Source: JABAAI01 sp965261955
Lineage (GTDB): Bacteria > Spirochaetota > Leptospiria > Leptospirales > Leptonemataceae
Length of the DNA: 64,000 nt
Direction: 5' to 3'
Assembly (NCBI GenBank): GCA_965261955.1
Contig: CBDHEM010000069.1
Span: 372,001 to 436,000 of the forward strand
Below, one piece after another: positions 1-10,182 of the stretch. Below the pieces are notes generated by a model. It was not told the origin of the DNA. It ran no database searches and saw only the letters and a list, made by a program, of their open reading frames with translations. The stretch's first letter is position 1, and every line of letters starts with the position of its first letter. The position numbers and the translations under genes are program-made.

Positions 1-161
1 CTACGCTCTAAACGCATAGTATCCTTAACCGTTTCTGGAGGCGAACCCACTTGAAGATAGCCAACAGAAGTTTCTACAAGATAACCACCCCTAGGTAGGG
101 CAACATATACACCCTGTTTTTTCTCTGTTGCTATTTTCGTATCCATTAAGTTCGTATCCAT
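1..161 (-). CDS. N-terminal part of an unidentified conserved protein (runs off the window)
   Basis: A minus-strand frame opens at an ATG at 161 and stays open for 53 codons to the window edge. It has the look of real coding sequence, with a short charged N-terminus followed by a segment containing GVYVALPRGGYLVETSVGYL and SPPETVKDTM. A second in-frame ATG five codons downstream (at 146) could be the true start. I have a vague memory of similar N-termini on spirochaetal metallo-hydrolase-like proteins, but nothing visible here proves a function. The bulk of the gene lies outside the window. Confidence 0.55.
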   Translation of the reverse strand, partial: MDTNLMDTKIATEKKQGVYVALPRGGYLVETSVGYLQVGSPPETVKDTMRLER

Positions 162-308
162 AAGACTGTATATTAGTCTAGTCTAGGCGTAAATTGGAAA
201 GCATTTTTTTTGTACGCCTCTATTATCCTTTACTTTATCTCTTCCCAAAAAGCAAACTCTACTCGCACTCACCCTTGAGGTACCACTCCCACACACTTAC
301 ACAAAACA

Positions 309-404
309 ATTTACAGTCCTGAAAATTGCCTGTTTAAGACACCTCAAATCGACGTCTTACGGCATCATTACTTCCGCCTTTCTGTGCATTCGTCACAACA
401 GTCT
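309..404 (-). repeat. MITE-like interspersed repeat, copy 1 (degenerate)
   Basis: The right edge reads CACAACAGTCT, the reverse complement of the AGACTGTTGCA edge seen at 56611. The middle (CCTCAAATCGACGTCTTACGG) matches the core of the copy at 52035 in inverted orientation. It fills most of the gene-free stretch between the partial gene at 1-161 and the giant surface-protein gene. Nothing else is recognisable in 162-500 apart from the hairpin at 443-460. Confidence 0.5.
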
Positions 405-429
405 AAAAAAATAAGAGAAATTATAGGCT

Positions 430-460
430 AATCAAAAACTAAAGAGAAAATAGTTTCTCT
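430..460 (-). terminator. possible intrinsic terminator of the giant surface-protein gene
   Basis: Read on the minus strand, AGAGAAA-CTAT-TTTCTCT forms a 7-bp stem and is followed by a T-rich run (TTAGTTTTTGATT). It sits about 40 nt past the stop codon of the gene ending at 502. The stem is AT-rich and weak, so the call is tentative. Confidence 0.4.
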
Positions 461-501
461 CACCTCTAAGGGAAAATAAAAGCAAAACAAAGAGTTTATT
501 T

Positions 502-3500
502 TTACTCTGCTCTCTGCCCTGGGAGCAAATCACCACAAGTAGGTAGGGTAGATTCAGCCCCTTCGACTTCCTTACACCAATTTTGACCAGATAAATCATG
601 ACTCTTTTGAACATACTTAAGGGCAGGAAGTTGTGTAGAAGTTCCAACAGACCAACGTTGACTCCCCCAAGAGAAATCTGAAATAGTCATTCCCTTTAGT
701 GCAACTTGCGTTCCATAAAAACAGGCTCCAACTTTACACACAATTCCGAAGCCCACAGGATCTTTCTCACCGTCCGTATAATAATTCCTTCCAAGAACTA
801 CCCCACCAGCAGAATTATTTCCCACAATAGAACCAATATTACGATTCACGGCAGTTCCACGAACAACGACTCTGCTCAAGCTATAACTGTTCTCAATTTG
901 ACCATTCCTATTCAAGTAGCCCACCAAACCACCAGCAACGATATTTTCACCTGATATCTCCACATTTCCAGAAGAATAGACATCCTTTAATGAGCCTTCG
1001 TGATTATTAAATCCTACAATCCCCCCTGCATAAACAAATTCCGGAGCAAAGCCCTTGACTACAATCTTTGCATAACTATTCAACACCTTCGCACTCGCAT
1101 CATCATTCCAAGCCAATAATCCACCGACATAAGCTTTAGACACAGTGCTTAACGATTCTACGTAACCAGAGGCATAACTATTTACAACAATACCTCTATT
1201 TACACCGATCAGACCCGCAGCATAAGTATACGAATGGCTACCATTATATTTTGCGGCTATAGTTGTTACACCTAAATTTTTAACAACACCACCTGACCCA
1301 AGAAGACCTATGAACGCGGCCACTCCCCCAGTGGAACGTTTCATGTATAAATTTTTGATTGCATAACCACCTCCATCAAAAACCCCACGAAAACTTCTAT
1401 TATCTCCACTATAAGGTTTACCGTTTTGATCTTTTATTGCAGTAGTACATATATGATCCGCACCACAATTCCCTATTGGGGTAAAGCCCTCACAAGTAGC
1501 CTCTTCAAAATTACGACCATCGTAGGGTACACACCCAGAAGTGCCTTCTCCCCAACTTGCACGGGCATCAATCTCATTCCCTAAGCGAAATCTTTTGCGA
1601 TGATAACCATCATCACGATCTGATTGATTCAATACTCTACGACTAATTTCTTTTAACTGCTCATAGCCACGAATGACAAAAGGAGAATTATCAGTCCCAG
1701 ATCCTAATTCTTGGCAAATTGATTGAGAAAAGACCACACCCGTAGGGCCACAAGTTGCAACAATGGCACCCTCAAATCCAGTTGCCACGTTCAAAAGTCT
1801 TTCACTCTGTCCCATAGTAAGCCTTGGAACATTAGCTGAACAAGAAGCTGTATGAATTGTACCATCCCACCGTCTATTCGAAACCGCTTCACACACCTGT
1901 ACATCGACAGCTACTGCTCTAGCTGAGTACTCACCACAACTTTTTTCCCCTCCGTTCCCCCCATGGGTCTGAGTGACAACACACGCTTTAATCTTATAAC
2001 TAAATCTACCCCTAGGTTGATCAGATCTAACAAAAACTATTTCTCTTTTATTTTGTCCAGACGCATTGACAATTGTATGCTCAGAAGAGCTATTACCTCT
2101 AGTTTCTTCTACCACATATTCAGACACCCAAGGCATGAAACCCCAACTCAATGAATAACTTCCATCAGGAGACGGGTTCTCATCACTTTCCAAATCAAAC
2201 ACATCCAAACTATAGACTCGAACACCCAACTCTCTACTAAAATCTCTCTCTTGACTATCCAAATTACTGCAATCGACAACAGTACAAGTTCTCACTCGAT
2301 ATTCGTAATATTTACCAAATTTCTTAGCATCAGCATCAAGGCTTATGGTGAATGTTTTTTGATTTGTACGAACTCCTCCTGAGTCTCTCCAAGAGGAAAG
2401 ACTACCCGCTCCCTTCAGATTACCCGAACGAACGGCCACACGATAACTCAAAGCTCCAGTCACAGCATCCCACTCTAAAATATGAGATGTATCGTAAGAG
2501 GGGTTCTCTCCGTCAACTATACGCAAATTTTCAGGTGTGTGTACCGCCACAGCAGAAGATGCAACCGTAAGACTCTCGCTTTTCACAGACCCACACCGAC
2601 CCAAGCGATCACAGGCCTCCACAGAGTAAGTATAAGTCCCTGTTCCTAGGCTTTCGAAACTTACGGACCTTTTTTCCCAACTACCACTGTAAACACCGCG
2701 GGTATAAACAGAAGCTGTACTAGAAGCTAGGGGTGCCGGTAAAATTTCCGCGAATTTATAATAGCTAACCAATTCTCTATTTTGGAGAGGGGCCTCCCAT
2801 TTGACTATAGCATGGTTCCAATTACTATTCAGAAGAGCTTGCAAAGATTGAGGCACACCCATGGTCAGTTCTACACGCAAATTTCCAGCAGAATACAAGC
2901 CTTCACCACAAGACTCATACAGGCAAGCTTTCACTCGTAAATCGAACTGAGAAGAAAAATCTTTTTTCGGTAGTATCCAAGTAATTCGTCCTTCTGACCT
3001 TCTCGCTTTTACAAGGATAAGCTCTTCAACCCCAAGACTGTGTACTTTATAAAGCTCATATTTGCGAGCTCCCGCCACATCAGCAACAAGTGAAACTGAA
3101 AAATAGGGTAGACTAGTTTTCTCCTGAAGAGACAATCTTGGAATAGATAAAGCCTTCACTGTCACCGTTAAAGATTTTATATCACTATCCGCTTCATTTT
3201 GACATCTGCCTTGAGTACAAGCTAAAACACGATATTTTATCGCCCTATTACTCGCTCCAGAACGCATCCTAGTTTCTGGAGTCATCCAACTTGCACTCGA
3301 ACCATTATAAACATCATCCCATGTGTTTCCATCGTTAAGACTTTCTTGTAATTTGTAATCATATTCTTGATTGGCAACATTGGCGACAGGCGTCACCTCC
3401 GTCCACGAGAGTGTATAGACACCATCCTCCGATGTATTATTTTCTTCATCAACAGTTGGCATAATAGCAACACTCGGGATTTTTTTCACCTCAACTTGAC

Positions 3501-6500
3501 CAGCCATTTCCCCTTGGGGACCACATATATCCCTCTCAACCCCCGTATCAGCATCAGCAACAGAAATACAAGCAGCAATACGATAAGAATAAGTCCCAAC
3601 GGGCTTACCGCTAAAACGAAATTTAGGGTTCTCGGCTCTCAATTGGCTCGGATACTCTACTCTATAAACCAAGAGTTCCCAAGCCCCCCCTCTAACTTTT
3701 TCCCAAATTCTATAAGAAGGGGAAACAGATAAACTCGATTCTGATACGGCAAACCAACTCAACGTATAACGATTCAGCGTAGCTGTGGGTGTCCCACTAA
3801 CTCCAAACACTTTTGGTAATTCTTTTACCAAAACTGATTGCTGAGATTCAACCCAATCACTACAATTACTTCCGTTGCAAGCCCGTACCTTGTACTTATA
3901 TTCGCCCACATCGTTCTTGTTAAAATCACACTTATGCTCATTATCAGAACAAACGCTTGCATAAGACGAGCCACTCATGCTACTCCACGTTCCACTCTTA
4001 TACTCCTGAATTTCATAACTAGTGGCCGCTAAAACAGAATCCCACTCATATACATAGCTCGCGTAGCTAAGGCTACCGCCACCCTTGTAAATGACACTAT
4101 TACCCACGTCAGAAAGAGAAAAACTAGCCGGTTGCACTATACGAGGAATCGTTACTTCATGAGCTTCGGAAGTCCATAAGCCACAATATCCACCTTCGGT
4201 ACAAGCACGAACTTGATAAAAGGAGTCACCTTGAGAAAGACCGGAGAGTGTTAGCTCCTTCACGCCATATCCAGTTGAACCTAACTGAACTGCATTCGGC
4301 TCTAGCGTACTAGATACTCCATCTCCCATTCTGACCTCTTGCACTTCATAATATATTTCACCCTTGTATGAATAGTCTAAATGCTCCCAAGTCAAAGTAG
4401 AAGAACCAGCAAAACATTCATTAGAGAGACTACTGGGAACACCAATACAACTATTCTCTACTCTATTGGGAGAAGCAAGATGGACAGAAACAGCCACCTC
4501 ATTAGACCATACACCATCTTCACAAGGAACACTGGCGTTACATGCTCGGACTTGATATACATAAGTCGCGTGACCTCTCTCATTTTGGAAAAACAGAAAA
4601 TAATCATCTTCATTCAGACTTTCTTCCGCGACGTTCGTAACAGAAGACCATGAGACAGAACCAGAGTCTTGGCTTCTTTTCTTACCCTTTCTATATTGAT
4701 ACAAAGTAGCTCCCAAAACAACAGGCCACTTGACTTTAAAAACACCATCATGGGATACCCCATTACCTTCTCCCTCATCCTCAATCACTATGCGAGGAGC
4801 CTGTAAAGTAGATACAGATAGGCTCACTCTTTCTGATGTTTGAGAAGAACAAATCTCAGCATTGCCTCCACCCAAACCGAAACAAGCCGATACACGATAC
4901 TGGTAGCGTCCAAAATCCTTCCTAGTAAAATCATAATGGGTAACACTGGATATGCCTTCCGCTTCTACAACGGACCAACTCCCCCAATTGTCGGCACCTT
5001 GCCGCATCCGTTCTTCTAGTTTATAAACAATTCCATGGCTATCTTCCCGCTGCCAGCTAATCTCATACTCACCATCTCCCACTACACGACCATGAGCGAC
5101 AGATAGACCATAGACAGTGCCAGGAGGCTCTTGTGTAGATCGTGATTCCGCAGAACAGCTAACCCCTCCACTATCACCGGCAGCATTCTCCTTGCTGTTT
5201 GGCAAAGCACGGAGGCAAGGGTATTTTCCTCGACTACCAAGAGACCCCCACCCCTCCTCTCCCGAAATCCAACTCAAAGCATATTTACCACGGCCATTCT
5301 GCTCTGCTAACTCATCTCTTAGATAACCAACCCTTTTCCCAACAAAAACATTAGAATTTATAAGTTTATGTTTATGGCAACTATTTTCAGCCTGGCTATC
5401 ACCACCACCAAATACAGAAATGGCACCAGTCGCCTGAGTTCGATAATAGAGAGGGGCTCCAAAGCGACTCTCATTGTTAGCAGAAGCTTCACAATGTCCA
5501 ACGAGAGCACCCACATACTCTCCATCACCTTCAACTGGAGACGCAGTATAAACTTTACGCAAGGTCGCAGTCTCTTCCATTTTGCCAACAAAGCCACCCA
5601 CATTATTCCCCGTCCCCTTGACCAAGGATGCAGATGTATAGCTTTTACCGATGCCGGCATTACCCTCAACAAGACCAACAAAGCCACCTACATTGCCACC
5701 CCCAGAGGAAAAGACCTCTCGCCCAGAAGAATAACTGTCTATTATATTTCCTCCATGACTGATCTTACCAGCCAAACCACCCACTTCACTCCTTCCATAA
5801 ACACTACCGGATGCACGCACCTGAGCAAGCTGAGCTCCCTTTATATAACCAATCAGACCACCAACACTTGAAGGAGAATAGCGATTTTCTGCAAAACCAT
5901 GGACACTCCCAGAAGCATAGCTTTTTTGGATAGCACCTGCAGCATTTCCTCCCCCCTCAAGCTTCCCTACGAGCCCCCCCACATTGCTTGTCTTTCCAAA
6001 CACATCACCAACTGAATACCAATAATTCACTCTCGCACCATCATCAATACGAAAATACCCAACTAAGCCACCCACATTGTTCTCACCAAAAACTGTTGCT
6101 TCCGAATATGTATGGTTTCCCTGAGCACCACTCTTGTCTCCATTGTCTCCATCAAGATTACGCGCTTCACTCCCGCCTTCTAGACGGCCGATCATGCCCC
6201 CCACGTTATTTTTCCCACGAACAGAACTACGAACTACTTGGACATCAATCAGCCGCCTAGGCACGCTATTTCCGACTAGACCGCCAACATTATCCTCACC
6301 CTGAACGGAAACCCTCTCTAACCAAATGTTCCCAATATAACTACTGCCACCTTGCCCCCTACCGACTAAAGCACCCACATCATTTTTCCCTGTTATCATG
6401 GCATTCTCTAATTTTATCCCTCTGATAGAAGCATCACCAATGATGCTACCAAAAAGACCAACCCCCCCCTCCGCTGCAGGGGCATTGATATAGAGGTTAT

Positions 6501-7035
6501 CAATCGTATAGACCTCCGGTTCACCTTCGGGCCGTGTGCGAGAAGAAAATGAACCGGAAAAATTTTGGATGGGCCTGAACCCCGCCCCAGATGGGGCTTG
6601 GCACCCTCCTGGACCACAACTGGGTGTGGCATCAATATCGTTAATTAAGATGTAATTTCCACTAAGTGGCAGGCTATTCCCTATTTTCTGTAAAGTTTCA
6701 TAATCACAAACAGCAAAATAATTATTCCCATACTCGGGACAAGCAGAAGTAGCCCCCTCCCGTTCTCGTGAATCTGTCGGCGAAGGGAAGTCACCTTCCT
6801 CCAACGCATCATCAACGTAAGGCAAGCAATTGTTCTCTGGATCAAGACTCGGGTTACCATCACAAACTTGTGCTCTTGTGACACATTGCAAAGAAAAAAA
6901 GAGGAGTAATGCCAACATAGGGCAAATCAAAAATAGGACTGGTTTTTCCAAAAGCCCCCGCTTCTGAGAAGAGATCAAACGTGGCATCCTTTGTGTTAAT
7001 TTACGAATTCCAAAAATACAGCCAAAAAGTTTCAT
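502..7035 (-). CDS. giant exported surface protein: GLUG repeats, ten Cys-paired FN3-like repeats, C-terminal GLUG region
   Basis: 2177 residues. The N-terminus has basic residues followed by a hydrophobic stretch (about residues 32-52) ending near VTRAQVC, which fits a signal peptide (Sec, possibly lipoprotein). Residues ~100-600 carry many GLUG-type repeats (xNVGGLVG), a motif of beta-helical surface proteins. Residues ~640-1715 hold ten units of ~105 residues, each with an xxLSW-like first strand and a YxVRAC-x(3-13)-C signature, resembling fibronectin type III domains with an added cysteine pair. After a short Cys-rich linker, residues ~1780-2140 return to GLUG-like sequence and end in TCGDLLPGQRAE. 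The C-terminus resembles that of the lipoprotein at 13984-16179 (ACGSLIPGQR), so the two are related. A strong Shine-Dalgarno supports the start. Probably an adhesin or surface scaffold (inference). Confidence 0.85.
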   Translation of the reverse strand: MKLFGCIFGIRKLTQRMPRLISSQKRGLLEKPVLFLICPMLALLLFFSLQCVTRAQVCDGNPSLDPENNCLPYVDDALEEGDFPSPTDSREREGATSACPEYGNNYFAVCDYETLQKIGNSLPLSGNYILINDIDATPSCGPGGCQAPSGAGFRPIQNFSGSFSSRTRPEGEPEVYTIDNLYINAPAAEGGVGLFGSIIGDASIRGIKLENAMITGKNDVGALVGRGQGGSSYIGNIWLERVSVQGEDNVGGLVGNSVPRRLIDVQVVRSSVRGKNNVGGMIGRLEGGSEARNLDGDNGDKSGAQGNHTYSEATVFGENNVGGLVGYFRIDDGARVNYWYSVGDVFGKTSNVGGLVGKLEGGGNAAGAIQKSYASGSVHGFAENRYSPSSVGGLIGYIKGAQLAQVRASGSVYGRSEVGGLAGKISHGGNIIDSYSSGREVFSSGGGNVGGFVGLVEGNAGIGKSYTSASLVKGTGNNVGGFVGKMEETATLRKVYTASPVEGDGEYVGALVGHCEASANNESRFGAPLYYRTQATGAISVFGGGDSQAENSCHKHKLINSNVFVGKRVGYLRDELAEQNGRGKYALSWISGEEGWGSLGSRGKYPCLRALPNSKENAAGDSGGVSCSAESRSTQEPPGTVYGLSVAHGRVVGDGEYEISWQREDSHGIVYKLEERMRQGADNWGSWSVVEAEGISSVTHYDFTRKDFGRYQYRVSACFGLGGGNAEICSSQTSERVSLSVSTLQAPRIVIEDEGEGNGVSHDGVFKVKWPVVLGATLYQYRKGKKRSQDSGSVSWSSVTNVAEESLNEDDYFLFFQNERGHATYVYQVRACNASVPCEDGVWSNEVAVSVHLASPNRVENSCIGVPSSLSNECFAGSSTLTWEHLDYSYKGEIYYEVQEVRMGDGVSSTLEPNAVQLGSTGYGVKELTLSGLSQGDSFYQVRACTEGGYCGLWTSEAHEVTIPRIVQPASFSLSDVGNSVIYKGGGSLSYASYVYEWDSVLAATSYEIQEYKSGTWSSMSGSSYASVCSDNEHKCDFNKNDVGEYKYKVRACNGSNCSDWVESQQSVLVKELPKVFGVSGTPTATLNRYTLSWFAVSESSLSVSPSYRIWEKVRGGAWELLVYRVEYPSQLRAENPKFRFSGKPVGTYSYRIAACISVADADTGVERDICGPQGEMAGQVEVKKIPSVAIMPTVDEENNTSEDGVYTLSWTEVTPVANVANQEYDYKLQESLNDGNTWDDVYNGSSASWMTPETRMRSGASNRAIKYRVLACTQGRCQNEADSDIKSLTVTVKALSIPRLSLQEKTSLPYFSVSLVADVAGARKYELYKVHSLGVEELILVKARRSEGRITWILPKKDFSSQFDLRVKACLYESCGEGLYSAGNLRVELTMGVPQSLQALLNSNWNHAIVKWEAPLQNRELVSYYKFAEILPAPLASSTASVYTRGVYSGSWEKRSVSFESLGTGTYTYSVEACDRLGRCGSVKSESLTVASSAVAVHTPENLRIVDGENPSYDTSHILEWDAVTGALSYRVAVRSGNLKGAGSLSSWRDSGGVRTNQKTFTISLDADAKKFGKYYEYRVRTCTVVDCSNLDSQERDFSRELGVRVYSLDVFDLESDENPSPDGSYSLSWGFMPWVSEYVVEETRGNSSSEHTIVNASGQNKREIVFVRSDQPRGRFSYKIKACVVTQTHGGNGGEKSCGEYSARAVAVDVQVCEAVSNRRWDGTIHTASCSANVPRLTMGQSERLLNVATGFEGAIVATCGPTGVVFSQSICQELGSGTDNSPFVIRGYEQLKEISRRVLNQSDRDDGYHRKRFRLGNEIDARASWGEGTSGCVPYDGRNFEEATCEGFTPIGNCGADHICTTAIKDQNGKPYSGDNRSFRGVFDGGGYAIKNLYMKRSTGGVAAFIGLLGSGGVVKNLGVTTIAAKYNGSHSYTYAAGLIGVNRGIVVNSYASGYVESLSTVSKAYVGGLLAWNDDASAKVLNSYAKIVVKGFAPEFVYAGGIVGFNNHEGSLKDVYSSGNVEISGENIVAGGLVGYLNRNGQIENSYSLSRVVVRGTAVNRNIGSIVGNNSAGGVVLGRNYYTDGEKDPVGFGIVCKVGACFYGTQVALKGMTISDFSWGSQRWSVGTSTQLPALKYVQKSHDLSGQNWCKEVEGAESTLPTCGDLLPGQRAE

Positions 7036-7042
7036 TAGAAAA

Positions 7043-7050
7043 CCTCCTTT
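7043..7050 (-). promoter_or_regulatory. strong Shine-Dalgarno of the giant surface-protein gene
   Basis: On the minus strand AAAGGAGG lies seven bases before the ATG at 7035. It is among the best ribosome binding sites in the window and fixes the start of the 2177-residue protein. Confidence 0.85.
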
Positions 7051-7130
7051 TTATTTCCATCGACGAAGTAAATACGCGGTTATTGTGTGACCTGTTGAAA
7101 GCATGTCAACCTTCTTTTGTTTATTTGTGG

Positions 7131-7214
7131 AAAAACAGGAAGTTAACCCTCTAAAAATGCCTTAAATCGGCAATTCACAACACTCTATTTGCAATTATTT
7201 ACATTTCGCAACAG
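7131..7214 (+). repeat. MITE-like interspersed repeat, copy 2
   Basis: Contains the core CTAAAAATGCCTTAAATCGG and the right arm CAATTATTTACATTTCGCAA, nearly identical to the copy at 21731-21830. It occupies the space between the start of the giant surface gene and the end of the gloB homologue. Confidence 0.75.
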
Positions 7215-7282
7215 CCCCATGATGGAAAACTGCCGAAAAAGTCGGGAGGGGATGACTTTGGGTTATGAGATTATAGGGAAAT

Positions 7283-8143
7283 TCACCAGCGGTCTCTTAG
7301 CTGGCGAAGGTGTAAAAAAATGTCTTTTTCAGATGGTTCGGCAGAGGGGCCAGAAGTGCCCCCATAAAAATGGGGGTGTATTTTTTCGAGTTCTTTGCGT
7401 AGATCTCGGGAGTTGAGACGTAGAAAGAGATTGATTTTTCGTTCCATGCCCATTGTGGACGAAAGCCATTCCCCCTTTTTAGCCAGTTTGGTATGCTCCT
7501 TGTAAGCGATCAATGCCTCTTGGTTATTTTTTTCGTAGCAGAGGGTAAAGCGAAGATTGTTTTCCATATAATTATGACCGGGAAAAATACGAATATGATC
7601 TTCTATATTTGCATACTGCTGAGTAATCGTCTGATAAAGTACTTCGGGGTCTCCGCCGCTACTACACCTACCCACACCAGCATTGAAAAAGGTATCTCCT
7701 GAAAAGATAGCTTGTGGTAAATGGTTTTGATTTTGGTTTTGGTCTTCATAGAGAAGAAGGCTTACGTGACAAAAGGTATGCCCCGGAGTATCCATCACGA
7801 TAAAATACGAGTGATCTGTTATGGGAATGCGGTCGCCTGCTTTCAGTCCGTTAGTCATATGGGGTATGGTATGTTTTGCATTCTCATGGGCGAGTATTTC
7901 AACGTCATAGTACTGGCTGAGCCCATGATTACCGCGAGTGTGATCCCCATGTTCATGTGTATTAATGATATGTGTTAGTTTGACTTTTCGTTTTTCTAGA
8001 AGAGTGATGATCTGTTCACTATCCCAAGGATCTATACAAAAAACTTTTTGTCTCTCGGATGGTTTTTTGTGTTCTTCTTCGGAATAAATGAGATAAGTAA
8101 AATTTTTCAGGGGGCTGCGCGTATATATTTGTTCCCATAACAT
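7283..8143 (-). CDS. gloB: metallo-beta-lactamase-fold hydrolase, glyoxalase II-like
   Basis: 286 residues. The metal-binding motif THEHGDH lies near residue 60, followed by the other expected ligands in DTPGHTFCH, FSGDTFF and FPGHNYMENN. The C-terminal part (MERKINLFLRLN) resembles the substrate-binding region of hydroxyacylglutathione hydrolases, which cleave S-D-lactoylglutathione to D-lactate and glutathione in methylglyoxal detoxification. An odd low-complexity QNQNQNQ stretch interrupts the strand before FSGDTFF. It is divergent from the treT-like gene at 8290. The fold is certain. The exact thiol substrate is inferred, as persulfide dioxygenases have similar motifs but lack this C-terminus. 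Confidence 0.8.
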   Translation of the reverse strand: MLWEQIYTRSPLKNFTYLIYSEEEHKKPSERQKVFCIDPWDSEQIITLLEKRKVKLTHIINTHEHGDHTRGNHGLSQYYDVEILAHENAKHTIPHMTNGLKAGDRIPITDHSYFIVMDTPGHTFCHVSLLLYEDQNQNQNHLPQAIFSGDTFFNAGVGRCSSGGDPEVLYQTITQQYANIEDHIRIFPGHNYMENNLRFTLCYEKNNQEALIAYKEHTKLAKKGEWLSSTMGMERKINLFLRLNSRDLRKELEKIHPHFYGGTSGPSAEPSEKDIFLHLRQLRDRW

Positions 8144-8289
8144 AGTATTGTTTATTTCTGGTTCAAATGTCTTATTTAGTTCGCCCTATATATTTATTTC
8201 AGGAAAAGACTTGCAACTTTATATAGCCATAAAAAACGGACAATGCACTTTTATTTTTTTCATGAGATTCAAACGAGATATTTTAGTAA

Positions 8290-9765
8290 ATGTTTAGGAA
8301 GATAGATATTAGACAAGGAGTCTCTCTCCAAGAATACGCAGCCATACCCGAATATCATTTAGCCGTTAGTGAGCTAGAGGCAGAAGTCAAACAGCTTTAT
8401 TCTGTTCTACAAGGTCGTACAGTTTGGATGATCAACTCAACAGATAAGGGAGGAGGGGTGGCAGAAATGTTACCTAAAATGATACAGATTTTTCGAGAGT
8501 TAGAAATTTCTATGGAGTGGGGTATTATTCATACAACAGATCAAGAATTCTTTCAATTTACCAAAAGAATGCACAACATGCTTCACGGCTCTGGCAAAGG
8601 TGGTATAAGGCAAAAAGAAAGAGAGGCATACGAAAGGGTGAATCGAGAGAATGCGAAGTCCCTCAAGGCAAAGCTCGGGGAAAAGGATGTACTCATCGTT
8701 CATGATCCCCAACCCATGGGACTAGGAGCCTTTCTAAATCAAGAGCTTGATATATCGACTATTTGGCGTAGTCATATTGGTACAGATAGAAAGAATGAAG
8801 CAACAGAGAGTGCATGGGAGTTCCTATATTCCTATTCAAGAAACTATCAGCATGGTGTCTTTTCTGCTCCGGAATATGTGCCCTCTTACTTTTCCGATCG
8901 CTTTTCCTTAATACAACCAGCTATTGATCCGCTTTCCCATAAGAATCGCCCTCTTTCTCCCCATCGCATTGCAGGTGTATTTAGTAATGGGCACCTGGAA
9001 CAATCACATCATTCTGTTGTCCCATCAGATTATCCCTCTTTTGCGCAAAGGCTTCAGGCCGATGGTACTTTTACGGAAGCATGTTTACCTGAAAGCTTTG
9101 GTTTTTTCTATCGTCCCATTGTCACACAAATTTCTAGATGGGATAGACTCAAGGGCTTTCGCCCATTAGTTGAGGCATTTGCTATGATTAAAAAGAGTAT
9201 AAAAGAAAAAAATATTTCTTCAGACAGCCTTGCCCGTAAGCGCCTTACTCTGATGCGTTTAGCCCTTGTGGGCCCAGACCCAGCATCTATTCAGGATGAT
9301 CCAGAGGGGAAAGAAGTGTTAGGCGAAATGATCGCATTTTATAAATCACTAGACGAAAATTTGCAAAAGGATATAGGTCTTTTTGCCTTACCTATGGACT
9401 CACTAAAAAATAATGCGTTGATGGTAAACGCAATACAACGTTGCTCATCCATCATTGTGCAAAATTCTATTCAAGAAGGTTTTGGACTAACGATAACAGA
9501 AGCGATGTGGAAAGGAATCCCTGTATTGAGTACGAATGCTGTGGGGCCACGTCAACAAATCCGTCATCAAATAGACGGATTTCTCATACAAGATGCAGAA
9601 AACGTAAAAGAATTAGCTCAAGCCTTGGAAGAGATGTTAGAAGATACAAGCCAAAGAAGATTGTACGGAGAAAATGCCAGTCGCCATGTCTATCAAAACT
9701 TTCTTGTATTTGCACAAATCCGAAATTGGCTAAAAGTGTTTTCGACTACTCTAGCGACTTCTTAA
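8290..9765 (+). CDS. treT: GT4 glycosyltransferase, trehalose synthase (TreT)-like
   Basis: 491 residues, normal length for the family. The N-terminal block VWMINSTDKGGGVAEML, the FFQFTKRMHNMLHG segment, and IWRSHIGTD are characteristic of trehalose glycosyltransferring synthase, which joins an NDP-glucose with glucose to give trehalose. The C-terminal donor site has the usual E-x7-E motif (EGFGLTITEAMWKGIPVL). Between the two Rossmann halves is the expected loop with QISRWDRLKGF. It starts with ATG without a clear Shine-Dalgarno. It stands alone, followed by the broken IS3 element. Trehalose would serve as osmoprotectant or reserve sugar (inference). Confidence 0.75.
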   Translation: MFRKIDIRQGVSLQEYAAIPEYHLAVSELEAEVKQLYSVLQGRTVWMINSTDKGGGVAEMLPKMIQIFRELEISMEWGIIHTTDQEFFQFTKRMHNMLHGSGKGGIRQKEREAYERVNRENAKSLKAKLGEKDVLIVHDPQPMGLGAFLNQELDISTIWRSHIGTDRKNEATESAWEFLYSYSRNYQHGVFSAPEYVPSYFSDRFSLIQPAIDPLSHKNRPLSPHRIAGVFSNGHLEQSHHSVVPSDYPSFAQRLQADGTFTEACLPESFGFFYRPIVTQISRWDRLKGFRPLVEAFAMIKKSIKEKNISSDSLARKRLTLMRLALVGPDPASIQDDPEGKEVLGEMIAFYKSLDENLQKDIGLFALPMDSLKNNALMVNAIQRCSSIIVQNSIQEGFGLTITEAMWKGIPVLSTNAVGPRQQIRHQIDGFLIQDAENVKELAQALEEMLEDTSQRRLYGENASRHVYQNFLVFAQIRNWLKVFSTTLATS

Positions 9766-9907
9766 TTCCACTTTTTGTATTGTCCTGTTATTATCCTCCT
9801 CTCCTAATCGTAGAACCTGACCTTCCCCCATAAATGTAAAGTGGACAGTCCACTCTTTTGGGGGAAGAAAACATGGGTTTTATAGGATCGAAACAAACAC
9901 TATCAAG

Positions 9908-10182
9908 GTGTCAGCTAAACGCTATGATGAACAATTTAAGAAGGATACGGTATAGACTACTGGATCAAAAAGAAGAAATTAGCAAAAGAGGTCAGTGAAG
10001 CTTTTGAGCTATCTGAAACTACACTCTATAAATGGCGTAGGAAATATGAGTTTAATAACTCTGAGCCTAATCGTTCTATAGAGGCGGAATTATCTAGGCT
10101 TCGCAAAGAGTGTTCTGAACTTCGGCAGGAAAGGGATATCTTAAAAAAGTCAGTAGCCATTTTCATAAAACCACAGAAATGA
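9908..10182 (+). pseudogene. IS3-family OrfA, frameshifted
   Basis: Begins GTG (VSAKRYDEQFKKDTV) and hits a TAG. In another frame the protein continues YWIKKKKLAKEVSEAFEL, then the helix-turn-helix segment ETTLYKWRRKYEF and a leucine-zipper region ending LRQERDILKKSVAIF. This is the classic DNA-binding OrfA of IS3 elements. The stop TGA overlaps the orfB ATG (ATGA), the usual arrangement for programmed frameshifting in the family. Confidence 0.8.
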
